Positions 55,909-64,000 of a stretch of DNA of 64,000 bases are shown here, one piece after another (the stretch's first letter is position 1; the number at the start of each line of letters is the position of its first letter). Both the position numbers and the translations under genes were made by a program. A model generated the notes under the pieces. That model saw only the letters and a list, made by a program, of their open reading frames with translations, was not told where the DNA came from and did not search any database. This DNA is from Isoetes taiwanensis. Taxonomy: Eukaryota > Streptophyta > Lycopodiopsida > Isoetales > Isoetaceae. The stretch lies in contig JAJEKV010000038.1 of assembly GCA_021234155.1 (NCBI GenBank), forward strand, positions 4,650,847-4,714,846, written 5' to 3'.

Positions 55909-57000
55909 CCTTTTCTCACGGGGGTGTTGCGGGCTTGGGATCACGTGCGTGTGCTCTTCCAGCTAGATTATGCCTCAGTTTATCACCACTCTTCTCCTTT
56001 CTTGTGGGTTCCTCTACCCCTGGCGTACTTGCCCTTGGGCTGCCACTTTGCATGCTCGGGGCCTTCCGTTGGAGGCGAACTCTTGTTCACCTTGGAGGAT
56101 TGGTATTGGGATGGTCAGCTAGCTTAGGGGAGTTCTTTTCGAGCTCGCTTTCGCTGAAGGGCGGTGGCCAGGGCTATCACGGGAACAAGTGGTGGGGAGT
56201 ATTCCGCTACACATACCTATAGTCCCTCGGGGTGATGTGGTGGTGCAGGTTTGGAAGGTTCATCCGGATGTTGTATCTTCTTGTTTTGTGCGGTCTTGTT
56301 ACCGGGTGTTGGCTATTCATGACACTCGCCCCTTCGGGCAAGTGGTCTCTGCGGCTTCCGGGTTCTCGATGGCTTCGGTTTGGGCGTGGACATGGAGCTC
56401 ACTTCCCCCACGAAGGTTCGGTGCTTCGCGGGGTGGTGCACCGGGTATCGGGGAGTGAATGTCCTTGTGAGTCGGTTTAGGCGGGTGTGAGCCCTCTTTG
56501 CCCTTGTTGTGGCCTTCATCGTGAGGCTGTGGAGCATTGTGCGGTTTTATGCCCTCACTTGCGGGTTGCACGGATTGGGTCGGGGCTCTGTTTCAGTGAG
56601 ATTGAATAGCCAACAATTGCTGCTTCATGTATATCTGGTGCTTGGCAGCCAGTGCGGCAAAGCCTTTGCATCTGTGGCGTGGCTTGGTTGGTGTGGTTGA
56701 TTTGGAAGCGGCGGTTGTGGATCTTTCGGGGGATTCGGCGACCTGCGGCCTCTCGATTCCTCGACTCAGGTACAAGCTATTTCAAAGCTTTTTGGTGTTC
56801 CCGGGATTAGTAGAGCGGAAGTTTTCCATTTGGCGGGACTTCTTGGGTGTGGTAGATGGTGATGGCCAGTTTGTACAGCAGTAGAGTTGCAGTTGTTGTG
56901 GAGTGTCGAGGTATCACTGTCTCTTTGGGGCAGTTCTCCTTCCTCCTCACTTGCTTTGTAACATTACCATTCTTTTAATATATTGCTGACACAGTTCTTC
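55909..57000 (+). pseudogene. LINE ORF2 C-terminal part, after the gypsy insertion
   Basis: Continuation of the LINE. Broken frames with Trp/Cys-rich words lead to a 3' end CACAGTTCTTC plus A(10). It contains the post-RT region typical of plant LINEs, though I cannot define a zf-RVT motif clearly. Confidence 0.6.
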
Positions 57001-57010
57001 AAAAAAAAAA

Positions 57011-57026
57011 ACATAAGTCTAACAAC
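57011..57026. repeat. LINE target-site duplication, right copy
   Basis: ACATAAGTCTAACAAC, identical to 37467-37482. Confidence 0.95.
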
Positions 57027-57049
57027 TTCAAAAGTCCAATTATAAAATA

Positions 57050-58530
57050 TAAATACCTACTTGCCAAGAAGTGCCTTTTCTAGAATTTTCGGGTGTCCTC
57101 TCTGGTTGTCCAAGAGCAATCCACTGATTTCTTGCATGCTTCAATTGATCAACATATGGACTTCATTAAAGAAAGAAGTAAATCGTTAGTACAAAACCTT
57201 AGGTATGGCCAAATACCAAGGAATAGCACAATTATCTTTCATAATGTGAAACAACATTAATGTTATTCTGGACATGACTGAGCAAGGCTAAAGTGCTACT
57301 TTTCGTTTCCCCTGAAAGTACTCTACATTTTCTCATCTCATAAAGTTTTTTCATATCATTGGAGATTATATCAAATGGTAGCTTGAGTAATACTTGTGCA
57401 GCCATTGCTGAATGTTGTCCTTCTATAACATAGAAGAGAACATTATGCTTATTCAAGTCCTCGTTAGATTTTCAAATTATTGGAAATCCTGTATTCCTAT
57501 CATATGGAAGAACATCTGCAGGGGCAGGGTTTCGATAAGGAAAATCCATCATAGAATTCATAATCTCTTCCATGTGACGCTTACTATATCCTCTGTGATT
57601 GTACTTTGCAGCTTTGCCTTAACAAAGTCTTAATCTATTCACATGGATATCTATAGTTCCATCTAATCCCAAAGGATACCATTTCTTATAACTTTGAAGT
57701 ACTTTATCGGCTTCTTGGACCTGTTTTAACTGATCATTCTCCGAAAATTTATATGCCATTAAAGACATATCTACATTATCACTTATGCCCTCTGTTGCAT
57801 CCACGATAACCAGCGCCTGTGCATTATCCACTGTAACTAGTGCCTTTGCATTGTCCCCTTCTCCCTCCTCTTGTGCATTTGTTGCATCCTCTAAGGAGTT
57901 TGGATCCACTGTTTGTGAGTGCTTTATAGAATTACCTTTCATGATGTTTTTCTTCCTTGCAAGAAACGTAGAGGCAATCACCTCTTGGTTGTACATATTT
58001 CTACGTACAATAGATATTCCCTCTGCAAGTGCTTGTGTATCTTTTAGCCCACTTTCTAATAAGCTATTGTATGAAGCTAGTTTCCAGCCAAAACCTGCAC
58101 ATGAAAGATCTAATCCATTTTGACTACTTTCCATCAGTTGTGGTGCAAAGTGAACAAAATATAAATCCCTGAAAATGACTAGCTTTTTCTTGGGATCCTC
58201 AACCAACAAATCCAAACTTGCATTTTCAATGGCATGAATGCCAAGAACAATACCACCTCTTTGTGCTTTCTCCAATCGTGTTCCTTTAAAAAAAAGTATA
58301 AGATCATTCTTCTGCCCACACTATTGAACCTCCACAACCCAGCATGGAAAAAGACCACCAATATTTTTTTCTGTTGGCTCCAGACCACAAATATCTATTT
58401 GAAATAATTTATCATCAATGATGAAAGGTTCCACCTTTTCTTTTGAAGTTTTATCCCCACCTAATACACATTGTATATTGGCCAACAGAATGAAGCAAAT
58501 TGACATTAAGAAGCAAAAACACACCTTCAT
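57050..58530 (-). pseudogene. 5' part of a secreted-type gene with a possible ParB-like GQH motif
   Basis: The minus-strand frame from ATG 58530 begins with a signal-peptide-like segment (MKVCFCFLMSICFILLANIQ). The frame continues, past an in-frame TAG at 58318, into the long ORF 58275-57619. Its features are FFKGTRLEKAQRGG, IFRDLYFVHFAPQLM, an acidic Ala/Val repeat (NAQALVTVDNAQALVIVD variants), and DGTIDIHVNRLRLC. The next frame (57456-57232) has VIEGQHSAMAAQVLLKLPFD and MRKCRVLSGETKS. The order 'V..L, then YDR..., then VIEGQHS.AA' resembles ParB/sulfiredoxin-like domains (VIDGQHR.AA), but this is a guess from one motif. The last exon here ends TSWQ|GTAGGT at about 57055; the intron holds the LINE. 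Stops show it is dead. Confidence 0.45.
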
Positions 58531-58576
58531 TCAAATATCTAAAGCTATTGAATAACATAATATAAAGAGAAGGAAA

Positions 58577-58973
58577 ATCACGGACTTAAGTCCGTGATGT
58601 CATTTAAAAGGAGGAAGAACAACATATTCATATATAACGAGAAGGAAATTTACGGACTTAAGTCGTGATGTTATTCAAAAGGAGGAAGAACACATATACA
58701 AAGAAAAAGAAAATCACGGACTTATGTCCGTGATCTTATTCAAAAGGAGGAAGAACAATATTCATATCATATATAAAGAGAAAGAGAAGGAAAATCGTGG
58801 ACTAAGTCCGTGATCTTATTCATAAAAGAGGAAACCTCCATTAACTTAAGTATCTTATTCGAAGAAGAAGATAATCATGGACTTAAGTTCGTGGTCTGTC
58901 TTAAAAAGTTATTTAAGAGTTATTGAACAAAATTGCTAAAGCAACAAGACAATCACGGACTTAAGTCCGTGAT
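58577..58973. repeat. Six copies of a 22-bp perfect palindrome
   Basis: ATCACGGACTTAAGTCCGTG plus AT at 58577-58598 and again, perfect, at 58952-58973. Variants occur at 58650-58669, 58713-58734, 58794-58814 and 58874-58895. Spacing is 60-80 bp, and the spacers share CTTATTCAAAAGGAGGAAGA. The array lies just upstream of the ATG of the minus-strand gene that starts at 58530. Confidence 0.95.
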
Positions 58974-59028
58974 CTTACCCAAAAAAAATTAGAGTTATTG
59001 AACAATATTACTAACCCTTCTCAGTGAA

Positions 59029-59627
59029 TTGGGGGTCAAAGCCCAAACACCATATGCAATGCTCTTAGCGGAAGTTGGCTTCCTTCCTCTTGAAGGAGAA
59101 TCACTTTATCTAACCCTTTCTTACCTGGGCAGAGTGAGGAAATTAAATGATACTAGAATAACATCTCAAGCGCTAGCAGAATCTCAGTTACAAGAGCATT
59201 CAGGATGGTATCAGCAAGTTTGTGAGTGGGCAAGCAATTGGGAATGTTGGTATATGCTGAACAGGGGTATTTAAATGCAAGCCTTAGCACCAGAAAGAGA
59301 AATTTGATATCGGAAGCAAGACTTAGTAGCCATAAGTTGGAAATTGAAGTGGGTCGCTTTCATGATATCCCGAGACAACTTCGTCTCTGTTCTTGTTGTA
59401 GAAGAGCTCTTGTGGAAGACAAACAACATGCTTTCTTAGAATGCGTGGAGTTCTCTTATTTGCGGGACCAACATGGAATTATGGTATCTAGTATACATGA
59501 TCTCCTAAACTTAGATGCTGTAGTTCTTGCACGGTATCTAGATGATTGGTGGAAACTGCGCAAGGAGTTATTGGAGCTGAATGAGTTGGTAGATAACTTC
59601 GAGGCCAATGGCCTTGTTTGATGTATC
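59029..59627 (+). pseudogene. LINE ORF2 3' remnant, second family
   Basis: Two overlapping frames (59029-59274 and 59226-59621) give the very C-terminus of a non-LTR ORF2: SEARLSSHKLEIEVGRFHDI, PRQLRLCSCCRRALVEDKQH, then FLECVEFSYLRDQHG. The Cys-Cys-His pattern with the following L.C.. and R is the end of the zinc-finger region found in several LINE families. 5' parts are absent. Confidence 0.7.
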
Positions 59628-59699
59628 TATATTTTTATATAGCTTTGTATGTAACATGGCCGCCTATGGACCTGAGGGTCTAACCCGGCGAGAGAATAA

Positions 59700-59738
59700 T
59701 ACATTTACATTTACATTTACATTTACATTTACATTTAC
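59700..59738 (+). repeat. (ACATTT)n LINE tail
   Basis: Six tandem ACATTT hexamers follow the LINE ORF end after a 75-bp 3' UTR. Microsatellite tails replace poly-A in some LINE families. Confidence 0.85.
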
Positions 59739-59749
59739 TAATGGAGGCC

Positions 59750-62170
59750 CTCACAAATGCTCAGTGGGAAAGCTCGACTTAGCAGGTTAATGATTGCATC
59801 CAGGAAGCAATAACACACTAGGCATTCACGAAAAATTGGAGGCAAATAAAAGTGATAGTTGAGGGTAACGTAGCTAAGATTGCGAGCCGGGAAACACAGA
59901 TGAAGTCCTGAATTGTCTAGGTACTCAAAAAGCAATTAGCTACAGAGAAGCAACAGGCCGCGGGAATGAAGTGCATACAGCAACTTGAGGATAGTATACG
60001 CTTAAAGCAATTCGAAAGGCAGTAAGAAAATATACCTCTTGCTGATCTCCAAGCCCGTGTAGGCACCCTGTTTGCCACCTTTGACACCACGATACCATTT
60101 TGAGCAGGACATGAATGCCGCTATCTCTTGCATACGGTTAGAAGCAGGTGAGAAAGGACAGTCCAGGCAGCCATTGGAGATAGCCAGTCAGGGCTCCAGG
60201 CCCTTAAGGACAGGGTAAACACACTCGAGACAAACACATCCCCAGGGGTCACTGCACTTAACTCTCGACTGCAATGGTTAGAACACAGCTCTTTTCTTCG
60301 GGATTTAGATATGTAGGGGCTGCAGGCAGTCGTCACCTAGCAGGGTAAAGGCCTCCATATTGAAGCTCATGAGTAGTTACGATAGTGCACATACGATTTA
60401 GGAAGACAAAAGTTGCTCTAGCAAGAGCTGAGCTCCCGGATTCAAGAGTGGAGGGCCACTTCTGCCAAACCGGGAGATTTGGGATTGTAGGATATGAAGG
60501 GGATTAAAGAGCTGAGGGGCTATTGAAGATTCAAAAATTGGTCTTAAGACACAATCGATGCCCCCCCCTCCCCCCCCAAGTGGTTGGTATAGAGGGGTTT
60601 GTGGGGATTCAACCTTGTGGGGAGGAGATTCAATTCCGACTACTGTCGAAATTCTCTTAAAATGGACTTGAATTGAAGGTAAGATCTAAAGGAGATTAGG
60701 AGCTTCGTAGAAGCCATTGAACAAAAGATAAGAGCTGAAGGCGACTCACCACATGCTTTTGATGTCCCAGAGAGAGAATGTGCCCAGAAGCAATAGAGAG
60801 AGCATAGGCAAGGAGAGAGTGAAGCTACGGGAAAAGAGAGTTTCAGAAAGCAAGGAGGCTATAGAAAGAAATAATGGCAATAAAGAGTTTCAGAAGGCAA
60901 AGATGCTACTGAGAGAAACAATGGCAATTGGCCTAAAGAGAGAAAGTGGCAAGGCGCTAGAGAGAAAAAGCGGCAAGGCGCTAAAGAGAGAATGATTTAA
61001 TATTTCACAACCATGGGATGTATGACACAACCAATTGGAGTAACTAAAGCAGGGGGGACAACCTAAAACATCAAATCAATGAATTAGAAAAAAGTAAAGA
61101 GGCTTAATGACACACTATGAAGCAAAATGGATTTGCACGCTATGTCCTTGATCTGCAAGCTACAAAATCATTACTGAAGACTCTACTATTGGAACATTAC
61201 ATTTTTTGTTTTCTGAGTACCAGCAAACTTCTATGGCTGCAAATAAAGTGGGCAGGAAAATGTTTCTGTTAGACATTTTACTTGCCCATAGATTTGATTT
61301 CTAAGTTGAACATAATAGCAAACTCTACTGAGAGATGAATTAGGAGTCCTCAGAGAACGTAAGATGTTGCTTAAGCTTTGGTGCAGAATTCACGGTGGTG
61401 TTAATAGCGGAACGCAATTCGCTCCTTATCATGGAATATCTCCACAACCTTAACGATTTTTTGAAGTCACTTGGAAATGTTTACATAACAAACAAGAAGT
61501 CTAAACCCAAAAACTCCACGCATCTTGAAACCAACATTTTTCCAATAAGGATTTTTCACTTTTAGAATCTTCACATTTTTAACGTATATCTATTGCAAAG
61601 AAAAGCTTAGGTGGAACATCTAGGCCATGAAAAACTACTTTTATCGTGAATGCCATAGCCTCAAATGTAGAACATTATGGAACAGTTCCAGCAGCATACG
61701 ATCCTGTTATGTTTTCTTCTACACTGAGAATTGTAGCAGCATACGAACCTATTATGGCTTTTATCCAGCTACTTTTTCCAACCATTGGTTATGAGCGAAG
61801 CTTTGAGTTTTCCAATCAAGCGCTTGCAAATTCCAATCTTCTAGGACCACAGATGTTGGCTCAACAATTTTCCAATATCGATATGCCCATCGAGTAGGAC
61901 TATTTTGTCATGCTCATCTTGATGATACTATACATTTCAATAAACATTTCCAAGCCCTAGACAAATCAACTACTCTACCCTTTTTTGCTCAAGCAAATCG
62001 AGACTTTAACGTTCTCTATTTTTGCAATTTTGCACTTCTGATAGTATTTTGATGATCGAAGAATATCTTAGATCTAGACACAAAACACAAACCTAAGCCT
62101 TTACCAATCTATAAGCATTACAACAAATGCGGGATCAACCAACCATATACATTACAACAAATGCGGTGCA
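59750..62170. other. Decayed DNA with coiled-coil-like relic and low-complexity ORF
   Basis: Between 59950 and 60500 broken plus-strand frames read coiled-coil-like words (LQALKDRVNTLETNTSPG). At 60760-60995 a run of AAGAGAGAAAG words gives a Lys/Glu-rich frame. A C-run at 60560-60580 has G-quadruplex potential on the minus strand. The ORF at 61646-61897 is unknown. No gene is supported. Confidence 0.4.
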
Positions 62171-62384
62171 TGTGGCACCGCACTATCGTCACAGGCACCG
62201 CACTATCATCTTATATCCGAGATATGCTCGATTACTAGTGCCTGGCCGCCGTTGCATCAGTTATTGACTACGGCGTCAGTGGGTTTGTTGGGGTCATATC
62301 TCCAGGAGGTTATGGATGTACGGACTCAGTTGTGTCCTCCAGGACGGTATTGAACTGTCCTATACAATTGTACCGCGTGTCAGC

Positions 62385-62545
62385 ATACTTATTACTGCTA
62401 AGGTTTTTCCCTCGAAAACCCTTCGGGGCGGGGGTTTTTTAATCCTGTCAGTAATACGCTTGCTGCTCTCTTTTTGTTTGGGTCCCATAGGCCAATTGGT
62501 CTCCGTGGACGCTAAAAAATCTATTCTATTCTATTCTTATATCTT
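62385..62545 (+). repeat. LINE-like 3' tail, copy 2
   Basis: AAGGTTTTTCCCTCG, GGGGGTTTTTTAATCC, TTGGTCTCCGTGGACG, then AAAAAATCTATTCTATTCTA. Same word order as the minus strand at 30914-31070. Upstream, about 200 bp (62180-62384) may belong to the same element. Confidence 0.65.
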
Positions 62546-62985
62546 GAATAAAAGTCAGTATTATAAGTTTGTAATGGTTATCCTCATAACTAAAATGCCT
62601 TTGCATCTTAACTAATACATAGAGAGTTCATACACATTACTGCTGTGTTTCTAGTTGTTAGCATCTTAAGTTGGAGTGCATACATGCAGTCTACAAAGGG
62701 CGGAGTGATAAGAATCAGCAAGAAATAAGAAAAAGAGAAACAAACACTGGCTCAGATGTTGTTGACAATCTACCAGAGGGAATTAAGAGAAGTTTCAAGA
62801 ATTTGGATACCCTTCATTAACACAAAGATATGCAACTCACCTATTGGTTAGAAACAAAAAGTGCTACAACATCACAGATAACAGTATGTATACTCAATCA
62901 CTAGCAAAGAATTGGTGTTATTTACAAAAGAATACCGGGCTTCTTAAATACAAGAAGCAAAAAATATTGGGCCATGGTGCTCTTC
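62546..62985. other. 3' flank of the XTH gene
   Basis: AT-rich, no gene seen. Holds the probable 3' UTR and polyadenylation region of the minus-strand XTH gene. Confidence 0.4.
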
Positions 62986-62987
62986 CC

Positions 62988-64000
62988 TCAGAGCTTACAC
63001 TCTAGAGGCATCTTAGTGGAGGAAAAGCGAGCGGTATCCCTGCAATAATCATAAATCATGTAGTTCTTTTGAACCCATTTCAGCTTGTTTGAAGTAGATG
63101 AGCTAGTGGTCTGATACGCCTGTTGTCTCCACCAATCTCCTTTGGCATTGGCACATGCGTCCACCGAGCCACTCCATTTGCACGCGTCTATGTTGAACCC
63201 TTTGTATGAAGCTACAAATGGAGCAAAATCCCATTTTATCTTCTCTAATCCACCTCTTGTGGCCCAGTCATCTCCATTCCAGAGGCTGGAATAGATACCC
63301 ATTGGTTGACTGAGTGGAAAATCAACACCAAATGCCTTGTTATTTTTATATACTCGTATAGGGACATCATCCACATAAAATCTGCATATAAGTTGCAATC
63401 TAAAGTTTAGGCAAACTAAGGACATGCATAAAAAACAATCTTTTGGAGACTTACATGATCTGTTGCGGATTCCATAAGAACCCATAAGTGTGAAAATCTT
63501 TTGTAGGATCAAACCCCAGATATATTCTCTGCTCCCTATCACCTTTTCCATTAGCAAAAACGTTGGTTTGGACAATGTATGGCTGCCCTGAGGTGTTCCC
63601 AAGAAATTCGAAATCTAGTTCATCATGGTTGTTGGTCTCTGAGGACATCTGGATATTCACACAACTCAGTTCGAGAACAAAAAACAAAACAAAGACAAAT
63701 CACACGGGTATAAACATAAACCAGGAGAAAACAGGAAAGTGTATAGATTAAAATACTCACATAGAAGGCAGTCACAGTTCCAGCCGATTCCCCGGGCACT
63801 AGTTTGATCTTCATGCTAATATGCCCAAATAAATATCTGTCTTTAGACGCAAAACCAGCTCCTGATTGTTTATCCAGAACCAGCTGCAACGTCTGGCCTC
63901 CATCTAATTGTCTAGTGTGATCATTCGCCCATCTGACCCAATAATTTTGATCAAAATTCACATCTGTTTGCTTTGGTAGGAATGGAGAACGAGCTGCTAT
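62988..64000 (-). CDS. XTH: Xyloglucan endotransglucosylase/hydrolase, 5' end outside the window
   Basis: GH16 enzyme that cuts and re-joins xyloglucan in the cell wall. Three minus-strand exons with clean GT-AG borders: beyond 64000-63761, 63648-63455 and 63381-62988. Exon 2 holds the catalytic motif [15 protein letters not shown]. The usual form is HDEIDFEFLG; here Ile is Leu, and the two Glu and the Asp are kept. An N-glycosylation site (NTSG) follows, as in most XTHs. Exon 3 carries [32 protein letters not shown], and the C-terminal XET_C region with paired cysteines ([27 protein letters not shown]) ending PLECKL. No stops or frameshifts are visible. The signal peptide exon lies beyond the window. 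Confidence 0.95.

Larger units (their letters stand above)
37483..57010 (+). mobile_element. Plant L1-type LINE, interrupted by a gypsy element
   Basis: A non-LTR retrotransposon bounded by a 16-bp target duplication and ending in A(10). It contains an ORF1-like region, an AP-endonuclease, a reverse transcriptase and a C-terminal region, all on the plus strand but with frameshifts. A complete Ty3/gypsy element (42326-55903) sits inside its ORF2 after the RT motifs, so about 5.9 kb belong to the LINE itself. Insertion order: LINE into an intron of the ParB-like gene, then gypsy into the LINE. Confidence 0.92.

Noticed and set aside
60753-60995. Lys/Glu-rich 80-codon ORF
   Set aside because: Produced by an AAGAGAGAAAG-type simple repeat.

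Overview
The window looks like nuclear DNA of a land plant. It holds plant gene families (xyloglucan endotransglucosylase, callose synthase, PLS-type PPR, a BLE2-like ARM-repeat membrane protein), GT-AG introns and dense layers of plant transposons. The PPR style and the large mass of decayed repeats make a fern or another non-flowering lineage my guess. That guess is inference only.

Layout. 1-11.46 kb: a CACTA (En/Spm) DNA transposon with a nine-exon TNP2-type transposase on the + strand, a divergent Ptta/Transposase_24-like gene on the - strand, a subterminal repeat zone and a right terminus at 11458. 11.5-19.6 kb ('locus A'): mostly minus-strand ORFs of no known family, a histone H3-like pseudogene, a second protein I call P2, and three arrays of a perfect-stem palindrome. 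19.6-30 kb: gene-poor DNA around one BLE2-like gene, with a gene fragment at 22.2 kb and a LINE relic at 28.2 kb. 30-34.4 kb: repeats followed by a cluster of broken host genes (PPR, a PDK1-like kinase exon, the 3' end of a callose synthase). 36.7-58.5 kb: a minus-strand pseudogene with a possible ParB-like 'GQH' motif, split by a LINE (37483-57010, 16-bp target-site duplication). That LINE is itself split by a complete Ty3/gypsy LTR retrotransposon (42326-55903, TSD catcc, LTRs of about 1.8 kb, tRNA-iMet-like PBS, PPT). 58.6-59.0 kb: six copies of a palindrome. 59-62.9 kb: LINE relics and repeats. 63-64 kb: the 3' exons of an XTH gene.

The main discovery candidate is inside the Ty3/gypsy element. 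Between the 5' LTR and gag it carries an uninterrupted 145-codon histone H3-like ORF (45565-46002) and a second non-gag gene (P2, 46700-48318, frameshifted). Each has its own TATA box and each is preceded by two copies of a ~67-bp hairpin-forming palindrome. The unrelated-looking locus A at 11.5-19.6 kb carries diverged relatives of both genes (H3-like and P2), again each preceded by palindrome arrays, but of a different sequence. Two independent loci with the same H3-like + P2 pairing and the same 'palindromes upstream of each gene' layout suggest a mobile cassette that encodes its own histone. The host retroelement also encodes a chromodomain, the module that other chromoviruses use to read H3.

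Most transposon ORFs are frameshifted or carry stops, so the copies here are mostly relics. The H3-like ORF at 45565, the XTH exons and a few unknown ORFs are the clearest intact reading frames.
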